Notes: generated by a model not told the origin, from the letters alone. Counted from the stretch's first letter, positions 42,638-52,315 are shown. The stretch is 64,000 bases of DNA from Candidatus Chloroploca mongolica (GCF_004762035.2 NZ_SIJK02000025.1:1-64000), one strand, 5' to 3'. Numbers and translations: made by a program.

Positions 42638-43657
42638 CTAGGGTGCCCAGCGATACTCTAGTTTCACTGGCTCACGTTCGGTGAGTACCCGTAAGCCCAG
42701 CGGATCAATTGGCTGTTGCGGGGCGCTCAGCCGACTCAAGAGCAGGCTGCGCAACGAACTGCTTTGCGTATAGCGTACGACTAGCGCGCTCTCGAGGCCA
42801 GCGAGTTCTCGTGCTCCGACGATGGCTTCGTCGAGGTTGCCCAGTTCGTCAATGAGGCCAAGCTCGAGCGCCTGGTTTCCGGTATAAATGCGCCCGTCAG
42901 CCAGTTCGCGTACCCGAGCCTCGTCCAGGCCGCGCCCCTCGACAATCACCTGCACAAAGCCATTGTAGGCCTCGTCAACAATGGCTTGCAGCACGGCGAT
43001 CTCTTCTGGCGTGGCTTCGCGGTTAGAAGAACCAATATCTTTGAGTTCGCCACTTTTGTAGACAATGCTGCGCAAGCCGAGTTTCTCAAAGGCTCCTTCG
43101 ACGTTGATGGTCGAAAGGATGACCCCCAGACTCCCCGTCAGGGTATCGGGGTTGGCATAGATGCGGTGGGCCGGTGCGCTAATATAATAGCCGCCACTGG
43201 CTGCGGTTGATCCCATCGAGACAACCAGGATCTTGCCATTCTCACGCAAGGCACGGAGTTTCTCGTGCAACTCGCTACTCGCAACAACGCCTCCGCCAGG
43301 GCTATCCACGCGCAAGAGCACTGCCTTGACGCGATTGTCCCGACTCGCCTGGCGGATCTGGCTCAAGAGTTGTCCCTGCGAGAGTTGCAAGCTAAACGGG
43401 TCGGCGGCCGCGCCAATGGCACCACTCACCTCAATAATCACAATGCGATCAGTTCCTGAACCTTCCACCAGTTGTTCTTCCCAGGGCGGTGAAGCGATTG
43501 GTCCGATGCTGGTATTGCTGCTGCCGGCAGCAAGCAGCAAAGCGAACCCGCCGAGCGGCAAGAGCGCACAGGCAAAAATAATGCCAATAATGATCGAGAC
43601 CGCAATGATCCAGCCCCGCGTGGCCGGCTTTTGCGGTGCTGGTTGTTCGACAGACAT
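42638..43657 (-). CDS. sppA: Signal peptide peptidase SppA, short type
   Basis: A 339-residue membrane-bound Ser-Lys protease that cuts leftover signal peptides. An N-terminal TM helix (WIIAVSIIIGIIFACALLPL) leads to a single catalytic half: the nucleophile Ser in GSTAASGGYYISA, the general-base Lys in IVYKSGELKDIGSSNR, and the LRVDSPGGGVVAS block. This is the Bacillus-like 36-kDa form, not the long duplicated E. coli form. GGAGG precedes the ATG, which directly follows the stop of the aminotransferase gene. Confidence 0.92.
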   Translation of the reverse strand: MSVEQPAPQKPATRGWIIAVSIIIGIIFACALLPLGGFALLLAAGSSNTSIGPIASPPWEEQLVEGSGTDRIVIIEVSGAIGAAADPFSLQLSQGQLLSQIRQASRDNRVKAVLLRVDSPGGGVVASSELHEKLRALRENGKILVVSMGSTAASGGYYISAPAHRIYANPDTLTGSLGVILSTINVEGAFEKLGLRSIVYKSGELKDIGSSNREATPEEIAVLQAIVDEAYNGFVQVIVEGRGLDEARVRELADGRIYTGNQALELGLIDELGNLDEAIVGARELAGLESALVVRYTQSSSLRSLLLSRLSAPQQPIDPLGLRVLTEREPVKLEYRWAP

Positions 43658-44857
43658 CTAGCCTCCTTCTGTGGGTCGTTGTACGACCTTGATCGCCGTG
43701 CTAAGACGACGGATCGCTGTTTCAATCTGATTGCCAGGTAACTCGCTGAAGGCCAGACGAATATACGCTTCGCCTGAGCCATCGGTATAACAGCGTGTCC
43801 CGGGCAAAATTTCAACCCCGTGCTTGAGTGCAACCGGGGCCAGTTCGCTCGCCTGGACTCCTTGTGGTAGCTGCAACCAGATAAAGAAGCCGCCATCTGG
43901 TTCGATGAAGGTGGCTTCGGGTAGCTGATGACGCAGCGCCTGACTCATCGTAGCACATTTTATTGCATAATGAGCACAGAGATCCGTAATATGTTGTTCG
44001 AGCCGACCGTTGGCGCTAAACCTGGCCACCAGATGGGTCACGAAGGGGCTGCTCGCCCCTTCCAGTTTGAACATCTGTAGACGCGCAATCAGTTCGCGGG
44101 GGCCGTGTGCCCAACCCACGCGTAGCCCTGGCGCAAGAATCTTGGAAAATGTGCCGACGCGTAGCACCCATCCTTCCTGATCGAGCGCTGCCATCGGTGG
44201 CAATGGCTCACCACGAAAGCGTAGATCAACATACGCATCATCTTCCACGACCAGCACCCCATAGGCGGCGGCAAGTTCAACGATCCGCTGGCGCCGTTCC
44301 AGGCTCAACGTGACGCCCGCTGGATTCTGGAAGGTTGGAATAGTATAGAGAAATTTGGGACGAAGATTTTTGCGCTTCAGCGCTTCCAGGGTGGTCGCGA
44401 GGGCTTCCACATCCAGCCCATGGGCATCAACTGGCAGCCCGATCATCTGCGCCCCCGCACGCTTGAATTGACGCACGGCCCCCATAAAGGTTGGAGCCTC
44501 GACCAGCACGGTATCACCAGGCTCGATCAATACCCGGGGCAAGAGCCCGAGGATCTGCGATGAACCGTAGGCGACGAGAATCTCGTCTTCATGGCTCTGC
44601 ACGCCCTCACGGTGCAGTCGCTCGGCAATCAAGGTGGTCAATGCAGGTGCAACAGGAGCATAATTCAAGGCGTCATTCAGATGTGAAGCCAAGATCCTGG
44701 CCGTTGTGTCAACCAGTTCTTCCTGGGGAAACAACGCCGGATCAGCCAGTCCATAGGCCAGTGAGAGCGGCGGTTCCCCATCAGTCTCAAGGGAAGGCCC
44801 CCAGAGCGGGGGCAGTGCTTCGCGCGCTTGGGCTGTGTAGAGGTCGGCAAGTTGCAT
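43658..44857 (-). CDS. PLP-dependent class I/II aminotransferase
   Basis: A 399-residue fold-type I aminotransferase: GLADPALFPQEEL, the cofactor-stacking segment YGSSQILGLL, TIPTFQNPAGVTLS with Asn, EDDAYVDLRF with Asp and Tyr, and GTFSKILAPGLRVGW with the PLP-binding Lys, then YIRLAFSEL with the substrate Arg. It most resembles the 2-aminoadipate/valine-pyruvate (LysN-like) subgroup; the substrate is not fixed. It is transcribed with sppA, the stop and the next start being adjacent. Confidence 0.88.
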   Translation of the reverse strand: MQLADLYTAQAREALPPLWGPSLETDGEPPLSLAYGLADPALFPQEELVDTTARILASHLNDALNYAPVAPALTTLIAERLHREGVQSHEDEILVAYGSSQILGLLPRVLIEPGDTVLVEAPTFMGAVRQFKRAGAQMIGLPVDAHGLDVEALATTLEALKRKNLRPKFLYTIPTFQNPAGVTLSLERRQRIVELAAAYGVLVVEDDAYVDLRFRGEPLPPMAALDQEGWVLRVGTFSKILAPGLRVGWAHGPRELIARLQMFKLEGASSPFVTHLVARFSANGRLEQHITDLCAHYAIKCATMSQALRHQLPEATFIEPDGGFFIWLQLPQGVQASELAPVALKHGVEILPGTRCYTDGSGEAYIRLAFSELPGNQIETAIRRLSTAIKVVQRPTEGG

Positions 44858-44900
44858 AGATATTTGCTTCCTTTTCTGGGCTGTCGCCCTAAAAACCTAT

Positions 44901-44953
44901 GCTTGTGCTGGCGAAAACGGCCAGCTTTGCTGGCCGTTTTCGCCAGCACAAGC
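44901..44953 (-). terminator. Terminator after the asd operon
   Basis: A perfect stem of about 25 bp with a TTT loop, including ACGGCCAGC and GCTGGCCGT. It lies downstream of the minus-strand HAD-like gene and ahead of the aminotransferase gene. Confidence 0.75.
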
Positions 44954-44985
44954 AAAATGTGTGAGGGCCGCAGCCCAGATTTACG

Positions 44986-46041
44986 TTACATCACGAGGGC
45001 CGGGGTATGATGCAACGAGAGCATCCCGGCAGCGGATTGCTCGGCTGAGGGCAGCGCCGATTCGGCTGGTTTATCTGACGCGGCCATGCAGAGTGCCCCT
45101 CGGCGGGCAAGATCCTGACCGACCTGAAAAAGATCACTACACAGTGTCAGGCGCCCATCGTGCATCCGATCCAGCGTTGCGGTGAGTTCAGCGCGCCGAA
45201 AGGCTTTGAAGGGCGTTGGATCGCCCTCGGTGACCCTGGTTTGCAATTCTACCTGCAGGCTCGCCAGACTCGCCGGCAAGCGCGGCGTGGCAAGGGCCAG
45301 AATCTCGCTGATGGTCGGTGTCGTCCCGTGCAGAATCGCATCAAGCATTGGATCAAGCTCAATTGCCCCGAGCGTCGCCCATAGGGCTGTTGCGACCACG
45401 TAGTCCTGATTGTCAAGCGTATAACTGTGCCATTCTTTGCGGCAGAGTTCACTGTAGTAGCGGCGAAACGTGCTCACGTCGAGGGTTTCGCCCACCAGGT
45501 GGCTGGCGATCACCAGGGCTCCCTCGGCCCGTGCATCATCAATCGCCCCATCTGAGCGCCCGCGTGGCCCCAGGAGCGTCTTGTCAATATCAATCAGCAG
45601 GGCGGTACGTGTCCAGTCAATGCCGCGTGCTTCGAGTTCAGCAATCCATGGGTGGATCAGATGCCAGCGGGTTACCGTCGCTGTATCGCCCTGCCAGGTC
45701 ATCGACTCGTCGGCAACAGGCCGATCTTCACCGATGAAGCCATAGGCAGGCCGTGAACCGATGATGCGCAGGTGGGCAGCAAGCATGCGATCATTATCGG
45801 TGTCGCCAAGCACCGCAAAGGCGGTCAGCGTTGGCCCGCCTCGCAGCTGCTGGGCTGAATCTGCGAGTGCTTGCATCACCTCGGCATAGGCCTGATCACG
45901 CTTGCGTGGTGGTGGCCCGTCGCTATGGCCGAGTGATGCACGGATCGTCGCCAGCCGCGGCAGCCGCCGATCACATGCCTCTAGATCACGATAGATCACC
46001 ACTTCCCCGGTAAGATCGGCAATCGTTGCTCTGATGCTCAT
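44986..46041 (-). CDS. HAD-like protein translated with asd
   Basis: A 351-residue protein I do not fully recognise. The centre contains TALLIDIDKTLLGPRG, a clear HAD motif I with the nucleophile Asp and the second Asp; later helices (RRYYSELCRKEWHSY; ALWATLGAIELDPMLDAI) may form a cap. A C-terminal segment LTLCSDLFQVGQDLARRG could be the final HAD motifs. ATG 46041 overlaps the asd stop (ATGA), so the two are translationally coupled. A phosphatase role is likely but the substrate is unknown. Confidence 0.6.
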   Translation of the reverse strand: MSIRATIADLTGEVVIYRDLEACDRRLPRLATIRASLGHSDGPPPRKRDQAYAEVMQALADSAQQLRGGPTLTAFAVLGDTDNDRMLAAHLRIIGSRPAYGFIGEDRPVADESMTWQGDTATVTRWHLIHPWIAELEARGIDWTRTALLIDIDKTLLGPRGRSDGAIDDARAEGALVIASHLVGETLDVSTFRRYYSELCRKEWHSYTLDNQDYVVATALWATLGAIELDPMLDAILHGTTPTISEILALATPRLPASLASLQVELQTRVTEGDPTPFKAFRRAELTATLDRMHDGRLTLCSDLFQVGQDLARRGALCMAASDKPAESALPSAEQSAAGMLSLHHTPALVM

Positions 46042-47087
46042 GCCTTCACCAGGCCCTGTGCATACATCAGTTCCGCATTGAGCAGGGAACCACCAGCAGC
46101 CCCGCGGATCGTATTGTGGCTGAGACAAACCAGTTTGTAATCGAGCAGTGAGCATGGGCGAATCCGGCCCACTGTGGTGCTCATCCCACGCCCAGCCTCG
46201 CGGTCACGGCGTGGCTGCGGGCGGTCTGGCTCATCACGCACAATGATGGGTTGGGCTGGCGCACTGGGCAGGTTGAGTTCTTGCGGGAGACTTCGGAACG
46301 AGCGCAGCGTCTCGACCACTTCTTCAAGCTCGGGGCGTTGCGCAAAGCCGATCGAGAGGCATTCCAGGTGGCCTTCTAGTACAGGGACACGATTGCAATG
46401 CGCTGAAATCGTACACGCAATCGGCACGATGACCCCATCACGCACCACCCCCAGCATCTTCTGCGGCTCGGTTTCTACTTTTGGCTCTTCACCACCAATA
46501 TATGGGATCACATTGTCAATCGCATCGTAGGAAGGGATGCCTGGATACCCTGCGCCCGAGAGCGCTTGCATACTCATCAACAAGAGCTTGGTGACGCCAA
46601 AACGGTCATGGAGTGGGCGCAGCAGCATCGTCGGACCAGTGGCGGTACAATTTGGGTTCGTCACGATTGCTCCAGACCAACCCCGACGGGCGCGCTGCAC
46701 GTCAATCAACGCGAGGTGTTCAGGATTTACCTCGGGAATCAGCAAAGGTACATCAGGTTCCATACGATGATCCGAGGCGTTGGAACAGACGATATGCCCG
46801 GCTCGTGCGAGGCGTTGCTCGATGATGCCTGCTGTTTTGCTGGGCAGGGCCGAGAAGACCAGTGGGGTATCGAGATCGGCATCGTCAGGCAAAATTGTCA
46901 TACCCTTAACCTCGCTGGGCATAGGCGCATCAAGAACCCAGCGGGTGGCCTCGGCGTAGGTACGCCCGGCACTGCGCTCGCTTCCCACAAGCGCGGCAAG
47001 CTCAAACCAGGGATGCCCTTCAAGCAACTGAATAAAACGCTGGCCGACGGTTCCTGTGGCTCCCAGGACACTGACGCGTATCTTCAT
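46038..47087 (-). CDS. asd: Aspartate-semialdehyde dehydrogenase, archaeal/fungal type
   Basis: A 349-residue NADP enzyme making aspartate semialdehyde for Lys, Thr, Met and cell-wall diaminopimelate or ornithine routes. GATGTVGQRFIQLLEGHPWF is the nucleotide-binding motif, NPNCTATGPTM carries the catalytic Cys, and SAHCNRVPVLEGH the catalytic His. Overall it matches the archaeal/fungal class rather than the E. coli class; the same fold includes archaeal malonyl-CoA reductase, so that activity is a minor alternative. AGGAG precedes the ATG; the stop overlaps the next gene. Confidence 0.9.
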   Translation of the reverse strand: MKIRVSVLGATGTVGQRFIQLLEGHPWFELAALVGSERSAGRTYAEATRWVLDAPMPSEVKGMTILPDDADLDTPLVFSALPSKTAGIIEQRLARAGHIVCSNASDHRMEPDVPLLIPEVNPEHLALIDVQRARRGWSGAIVTNPNCTATGPTMLLRPLHDRFGVTKLLLMSMQALSGAGYPGIPSYDAIDNVIPYIGGEEPKVETEPQKMLGVVRDGVIVPIACTISAHCNRVPVLEGHLECLSIGFAQRPELEEVVETLRSFRSLPQELNLPSAPAQPIIVRDEPDRPQPRRDREAGRGMSTTVGRIRPCSLLDYKLVCLSHNTIRGAAGGSLLNAELMYAQGLVKA

Positions 47088-47226
47088 CGAGCTTACTCCT
47101 TCAGTCTACATCCTCGCGTGAACCTCTGTGCTTCCCTCGGCGAGGTAGCGGTAGGGATCGGTATAGGGTGTATTATAAGCGCTACTGCGCAGAGTGAAAC
47201 ATCGTCGAACAACAGGAAGAACGCTT

Positions 47227-47595
47227 ATGATCAATGCACTGCTGAGCCTGCTCGTTTTTCAATTGCTTGGTGAGGTGCTGGTACGCGCCATGGGGGTGCC
47301 GATTCCCGGGCCAGTCGTGGGGATGTTGCTCCTCTTTGGTGCCCTGAAGCTCCGTGGACGTGTGCCTGATACGCTCCACAAAGTGTCCGAAGCCCTGCTC
47401 AATAATCTCTCGCTGCTCTTTGTGCCTGCCGGAGTTGGGGTGATGGTTCACCTGAATCTGTTGCGCACAGGATGGTGGCAATTGCTGGTGACGGTCATCG
47501 TCAGCACGCTCATTACCCTTGTTGTGACGGCCCTCACGATGCAGGGCTTGGTCAGTGTCCAGCGATGCGCCAGGGGAGGTCAGACAGATGGGTGA
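47227..47595 (+). CDS. CidA/LrgA-family membrane protein
   Basis: A 122-residue holin-like protein with four hydrophobic segments and the family core GVPIPGPVVGMLLLFGAL. Members pair with a CidB/LrgB protein to control murein hydrolase activity or export metabolites such as pyruvate or glycolate. AGGAAG lies before ATG 47227; the next gene overlaps by 8 bases. Confidence 0.9.
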   Translation: MINALLSLLVFQLLGEVLVRAMGVPIPGPVVGMLLLFGALKLRGRVPDTLHKVSEALLNNLSLLFVPAGVGVMVHLNLLRTGWWQLLVTVIVSTLITLVVTALTMQGLVSVQRCARGGQTDG

Positions 47596-48310
47596 ACCAA
47601 TCATCGAAATCTGGGTCTACCTGGCTCAGACGCCGCTGCTCTGGCTGGTGACGACGATCGGGGTCTATCAGGTTGCGCAGGCCCTATCACGGCGTGTTGG
47701 GGCACCCCCGTTGCTCAATCCGGTCTTACTGACGATTGTCGCGCTTGTCAGTCTCCTGCTGCTCACCGATACATCCTATGACGTCTATTTTGACGGGGCG
47801 CAGTTTATTCACTTTTTGCTCGGGCCGGCTACCGTTGCGCTGGCGATGCCACTCTATCAGGCCGAGCGCAAACTACGCCAGGTGCTCTTGCCTGGGCTTG
47901 GTGCGCTGGTCGTTGGTGCGGCTACCGGAATCATCGCAGCGGTGCTGATTGGCACCCTGGTCGGGTTAGACGAACCGGTGTTGCGTTCGCTGGCTCCCAA
48001 GAGCATCACCACCCCGATCGCCATGGGTGTTGCCGAGGCAATTGGAGGCTTGCCGTCACTCACGGCGGTGCTGGTCATTCTGACCGGCATGGTGGGGGCT
48101 ATGGTGGGGCGTGAAGTGCTTGACCTGTTGCGTTGTCGCGATCAGAGTATCCGCGGCTTTGCGATGGGCCTGGCGTCACACGGGCTCGGCACTGCACGCG
48201 CACTACAACTCGACCGCGAGGCAGGAGCCTTTGCGGGGCTGGCGATGGGACTCAACGGGGCGATGACGGCCATGCTGGTGCCGCCACTTTTGAGATGGTT
48301 GGGTTTATAA
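47588..48310 (+). CDS. LrgB/CidB-family membrane protein
   Basis: A 240-residue polytopic protein with the family signatures NPVLLTIVALVSLLLL, LGPATVALAMPLY, PKSITTPIAMGVAEAIGG and ASHGLGTARAL. It acts with the CidA/LrgA-like protein; in plants the fused homologue PLGG1 moves glycolate and glycerate, so a transport role tied to C2/C3 acids is conceivable in this glyoxylate-using host. GGAGG lies before the ATG, which overlaps the previous gene. Confidence 0.9.
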   Translation: MGEPIIEIWVYLAQTPLLWLVTTIGVYQVAQALSRRVGAPPLLNPVLLTIVALVSLLLLTDTSYDVYFDGAQFIHFLLGPATVALAMPLYQAERKLRQVLLPGLGALVVGAATGIIAAVLIGTLVGLDEPVLRSLAPKSITTPIAMGVAEAIGGLPSLTAVLVILTGMVGAMVGREVLDLLRCRDQSIRGFAMGLASHGLGTARALQLDREAGAFAGLAMGLNGAMTAMLVPPLLRWLGL

Positions 48311-48314
48311 TGTT

Positions 48315-48350
48315 ACGCGACAACCCGCGTCACGATGCGAGTTGTCGCGT
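48315..48350. terminator. Hairpin after the LrgB-family gene
   Basis: ACGCGACAAC and GTTGTCGCGT are exact inverted copies with an inner palindromic loop, between convergent genes. No long T run. Confidence 0.55.
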
Positions 48351-48358
48351 CGCTTGTA

Positions 48359-48766
48359 TTACTCACGCTGCATCGTGCCATCAGGCAGCCAGCGAATGCG
48401 TACACCGTCAACGTCTGTCCAGGTCTCGCCTGGTTCGTCGTCATCTTCTTCACGCACCATGACCGGGCCATTGTTGCGCGACCAGAGCATCAACTCGTCA
48501 ATCGTATACCAACCTGATTGGTACTGAACCTGATCAGTTGGATTCAACCAGAAGCGTATTTGCCCATCCATCCACTGCCAGCGTTCAAGTGATCGCCACT
48601 GCTTGCCCTGGTCGTTGAGTGCTGTCTTCAACTCTTCAAGCATACGCAGCAGTTCGGGGAGGGTGTGGCGGTTACTGTAGCGAAGTTGGATAAGACGATG
48701 ATTTACCGCATCACGTAACCGTTCCAACTCGGTCAGACTCAAACCATCGATATCAATGTCGATCAC
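48359..48766 (-). CDS. Hypothetical protein
   Basis: A 135-residue acidic protein of unknown family. The N-terminus is helical (LTELERLRDAVNHRLIQLRY), and a C-terminal part rich in Trp and acidic residues reads WQWMDGQIRFWLNP and YTIDELMLWSRN. Base use is like that of its neighbours. It converges with the LrgB-family gene. Confidence 0.6.
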   Translation of the reverse strand: MIDIDIDGLSLTELERLRDAVNHRLIQLRYSNRHTLPELLRMLEELKTALNDQGKQWRSLERWQWMDGQIRFWLNPTDQVQYQSGWYTIDELMLWSRNNGPVMVREEDDDEPGETWTDVDGVRIRWLPDGTMQRE

Positions 48767-49397
48767 AGCAGCGTCCTTTCTGTGGACACCGGTTCAGCTG
48801 GGCGGCTGTGAACGCCGTAGAGGAAGTCGTGCGACTTCGCAGCTGACCCGCTCCAATGTCCATTCCAGAGCGACTCCGTGGGTTCCATCCGACGCGTACT
48901 GCGGTGTACGTAGGTCGTCGAAGCTTGTTCCCGCTATTGTATCATACCGCAAATCTATTACCAGGAACCTGGCAAAAACGTGACACTCTTGTCACCTAGA
49001 GGAAAATTGTAGCATTTCATCGGGGAAAATAGGGGCCAGGAGCTGCCATCTTGGTCAAAATTGATGGCAAGTGGCCTTCAGTACTTGCGAAACGTGGCCT
49101 TCGTCGGTTAAGATAGACAAAAGCAGGATACCATGACATGATTTTCCGCGCTGAGCCGTTTATACTAGTGCCAGGGTGATCCTACCGCGAGTTGTCGACT
49201 ATCTGGTGCGGCAACGGAAGTAATTCAGTTGATGGACTGGTCTGCGCTCGCATCAGCCCAGTCTGGAGTTGCACAACGCAGAGATGACGGCCCTCCTTCG
49301 CCAGCAACACGTAATGCATTCCAGGGTGGTCGCCCTGCCGCTGCTGGCACGATGGTAAAGCGGTGGGTTGCTGGTTTCCGGTTAAGGAGCAGGTAAC
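48767..49397. other. 631-bp non-coding stretch
   Basis: It lies between divergent genes. A small hairpin GTGACACTCTTGTCAC is near 48980, and a TATACT at 49161-49166 could be a -10 for the regulator gene, though no fitting -35 is seen. Minus-strand ORFs here lack start sites or similarity and are rejected. AGGAG (49385) belongs to the regulator gene. Confidence 0.5.
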
Positions 49398-50078
49398 ATG
49401 CATATTCTGGTGGCCGATGATGATATTCCCAGTGTAAAGTTGACGTCTTTTGTGCTGGAAGAGGCGGGTTACCGGGTCTATAAAGTCTATGATGCGCAGA
49501 ATATCTTGCAAGCCGTTGAACAGCACAATCCTGATCTGATCCTGCTTGATGTCATGATGCCCCGATCAGATGGCTTCGAGATTTGCCGTCAGATCCGGCG
49601 TAATTCGGATGTGCCGATTATTTTTCTCTCAGGTCGTTCCCTGCTGCAAGATCGGGTAATGGGGTTGCAAATTGGTGCTGATGACTATCTGGTCAAACCC
49701 TACGAGCCATCTGAATTGCTTGCGCGCGTGGAGGCAGTGCTGAGGCGTCGCAACAGTGATATGCTCAACCCTTCGTCACGCCTGAGTCAAGGTGAAATCA
49801 CGCTTGATCCTGTGGAACATAAAGTGATTTTTACCGATAATCGCACAACTGAATTGACTCCTCTTGAGTTCCGGTTGCTCTATTATCTGATGAAGAATTC
49901 CGGACGCATTCTCAACATTACCCAGATTCTTAATAAGGTCTGGGGCTATGATTATGAAGGCGAGAGCAACCTGGTCGCGGTCTATATTCGCCGTCTACGC
50001 ACCAAAATCGAAGAAGATCCTGAACATCCCCGCCATGTGATTACTGTGCGTAACCTGGGCTATAAATTTGAGCCTTGA
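49398..50078 (+). CDS. OmpR/PhoB-family response regulator
   Basis: A 226-residue two-domain regulator. The receiver has VADDD, the phospho-acceptor Asp in DLILLDVMMPRSDG, the switch Ser in FLSGRS and Lys in YLVKPYE. The C-terminal winged helix ends with the recognition-helix pattern NLVAVYIRRLRTKIEEDP and VRNLGYKFEP. It is likely phosphorylated by the kinase encoded 17 bases downstream. Confidence 0.93.
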   Translation: MHILVADDDIPSVKLTSFVLEEAGYRVYKVYDAQNILQAVEQHNPDLILLDVMMPRSDGFEICRQIRRNSDVPIIFLSGRSLLQDRVMGLQIGADDYLVKPYEPSELLARVEAVLRRRNSDMLNPSSRLSQGEITLDPVEHKVIFTDNRTTELTPLEFRLLYYLMKNSGRILNITQILNKVWGYDYEGESNLVAVYIRRLRTKIEEDPEHPRHVITVRNLGYKFEP

Positions 50079-50095
50079 GGAAGAGGGCCGATTTC

Positions 50096-52279
50096 ATGGC
50101 GGCAACCGAGACACCTCTTGCGCGTGATCCGTTCTGGTTACGCGCTACTATTCGTACCGGTGTGCGCGCAATGTTGCCGCTCCCCGTGCTGGGCCTGGCC
50201 TGGTGGTTGGCACTGATGTCTCTTGAGACGACCACGACCTTCGGGCTTGTGATCTATGCCGTTGTCAACCTGATGTTGTTGGCAGGGCTTATCAAGGCTG
50301 ATCAACAGCGACAGCAGCGCACGCTGTTCGCCTTGTTGCTTGTGTCGGTTGCCAGTGATGCCATCCTTGCCTGGTTCCTCTTTGCCACCGCTGGCCCATT
50401 GACCCTCGGTATCTTTCCTCTCTATGTGGTGATGGTGCTGAAGGCGCTCTGCTATCGCCGCATTACTCTCTGGACGTTATTGGTTCCAGCCCTGGTGGGG
50501 CCAGTCGATCTCGCTGTCCTCTATCTGACGCAACGCCCGGAAGCTTTTTCGACCGAAGAATGGCTCGCCTTCTGGGGAATTGTGGCTAGTACCGTCTTTT
50601 TTGTGGTGTTGTTGCTCGTACTGACTGAACAGCGCATGGTAACTGCACGACGCCTGAGTCTTCGCCTGGAACAGGATCGCTACGCCAACGCTGAACACGT
50701 CGCTGAGCTCGAAGGCATTGCGACGGATCTCCGCTCGCGTATTCGCCGCCAGCAGACGCTCGAAGAGAGTTTGCGGGCCATTACTGGTTTGCTCAGCCTT
50801 GATGCAGTGTTGAGCCAGATCCTTGATAGTTTGCGCCAGATGCTTGGATCACGGCCCGTCAAGGCGACCGCACTGACCCTTGCCCGCCGTGACCAGTTTG
50901 ACCACCGTCTGTTGAGTAATGATTCTAGGCTGGCAAGTGAATTGGCCTGGGCTGAAGTGCTCGCCTCGCATGTCATCGAGGCCCGTACGCCTTTGCTGGT
51001 GGGTGATGCGAGCAGTGAGCCCGAGTGGCTCGCCCTCCAGCCTTTTGCGATCAAGTCGGCGCTCAGTGTGCCCTTGATTGACCCTGATGATCAGGTGCTT
51101 GGTGCCTTGACGATTGTCAGTGATGAACCTCACCTCTTTACGTCGGTCGAGTCACGGTACCTCACCTCGTTTAGCATCCAGGCAAGTATTGCGATTCATA
51201 ATGCTGATTTGCATACCCAGTTGACCCGTCAGCGCCTTTTGCTTGAAGCAGTTCTGCGTGATATTGGCGATGCGTTGCTCGTCGTTGATGCTCAGGGGGC
51301 CTTGCTCTTGGGTAATTCCCATGCGTATAAGGCGCTCCAGCATAACGATGTCCACGCAGGGAAGCTGCGTGAGGTGCTCGATCAGTTGAACCAGGAGATT
51401 CGTGAACATGAGGTTCCCGTCTTGACCCGCGAATTGACGGTTGGTGAGGGTGACGATGAATTGCACTATGAGATCTTTGCCTCGCTTGTGCGCGTGCCTG
51501 ATGAAGGTCCGTGCCCGGTTGCTTTTGTCCTCCATGATGTGACCAGTCTGAAGATCCAGGAGCTACAGCGGGTCGAGTTTATTTCGATGGTATCACATGA
51601 ATTGCGCAATCCCCTCAATACGCTCAATGGCTTCCTCAAGGTTGTGTTGCAAGGCAAAGCCGGAGCTTTGAATACCCTCCAACAAGAGTTTCTGGCGCTT
51701 GCTGATGAACAGGCGGATGCACTCAAAGGACGGATTACCGAACTGCTGGAATTTAATCGTCTCGAAGCCGGGCGCCTTCAGTTGCATCCCGATTGGTCTG
51801 ATCTGACTGACCTCTTGCTGATGACGGTGGCGCGGTTTCAACTTCAGGCTGATCAGGCTGGGTTGGCTATTGTTGCACACATTCCACCCTCGATTCCTGA
51901 ACTGTTGATGGATACAGAACGGGTTGGTCAGGTTGTGACGAATTTGATTGAAAATGCGATTAAAGCAACACCGAGCAATGGTATAATTACCGTTGGCGTT
52001 GATGTACACGAGCGAGATGTCGAAGTGTATGTGCTTGATACAGGGATTGGCATTTCACCTGAAGAGCAGGAGAAGATTTTTGATCGGTTTTATCAGGTGA
52101 AGAATCGCTCTGCAACACAGGGCGTGCATCTCGGCCTTGGCCTCTCGATCTGTCAACAGATTATCGAAGGCCACAATGGGCGGCTCTGGGTTGAAAGCGA
52201 AGAGGGCAAAGGAAGCCGCTTTGCCTTTGTCTTGCCCTTGGTGCTCCGCGAACAGACGATTAGCGAGACGGTTCATTGA
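50096..52279 (+). CDS. Sensor histidine kinase with TM, GAF and PAS-like domains
   Basis: A 727-residue kinase. Six hydrophobic segments occupy about residues 20-190, then a coiled linker, a GAF domain (about 215-375, GLLSLDAVLSQILDSLRQML and LTIVSDEPHLF), a PAS-like domain (about 385-485, DALLVVDAQGALLLGNSHA), HisKA with the phospho-acceptor His near residue 500 in SMVSHELRNPLNT, and an ATPase with NLIENAIKAT, DTGIGISPEEQ and GLGLSI. It forms a two-component pair with the regulator just upstream. ATG 50096 has AGGAAGAGG in front; a TTG at 50075 is possible. Confidence 0.92.
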   Translation: MAATETPLARDPFWLRATIRTGVRAMLPLPVLGLAWWLALMSLETTTTFGLVIYAVVNLMLLAGLIKADQQRQQRTLFALLLVSVASDAILAWFLFATAGPLTLGIFPLYVVMVLKALCYRRITLWTLLVPALVGPVDLAVLYLTQRPEAFSTEEWLAFWGIVASTVFFVVLLLVLTEQRMVTARRLSLRLEQDRYANAEHVAELEGIATDLRSRIRRQQTLEESLRAITGLLSLDAVLSQILDSLRQMLGSRPVKATALTLARRDQFDHRLLSNDSRLASELAWAEVLASHVIEARTPLLVGDASSEPEWLALQPFAIKSALSVPLIDPDDQVLGALTIVSDEPHLFTSVESRYLTSFSIQASIAIHNADLHTQLTRQRLLLEAVLRDIGDALLVVDAQGALLLGNSHAYKALQHNDVHAGKLREVLDQLNQEIREHEVPVLTRELTVGEGDDELHYEIFASLVRVPDEGPCPVAFVLHDVTSLKIQELQRVEFISMVSHELRNPLNTLNGFLKVVLQGKAGALNTLQQEFLALADEQADALKGRITELLEFNRLEAGRLQLHPDWSDLTDLLLMTVARFQLQADQAGLAIVAHIPPSIPELLMDTERVGQVVTNLIENAIKATPSNGIITVGVDVHERDVEVYVLDTGIGISPEEQEKIFDRFYQVKNRSATQGVHLGLGLSICQQIIEGHNGRLWVESEEGKGSRFAFVLPLVLREQTISETVH

Positions 52280-52315
52280 CGTTCAGATGCTCCTGCTCGG
52301 AAGCGAGGTTGATGC

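Noticed and set aside
46038-47087. asd considered as archaeal-type malonyl-CoA reductase of a carbon-fixation cycle
   Set aside because: Chloroflexales use a large unrelated bifunctional malonyl-CoA reductase, and coupling to a HAD-like gene gives no support for a 3-HP role.
46566-47273. 235-codon plus-strand frame opposite the start of asd
   Set aside because: It overlaps the NAD-binding and catalytic part of asd in antisense and has no ribosome site or recognisable motif.
49182-49526. Minus-strand frame in the gap before the PhoB-like gene
   Set aside because: It overlaps the start of the regulator gene, has low-complexity composition and no initiation site.
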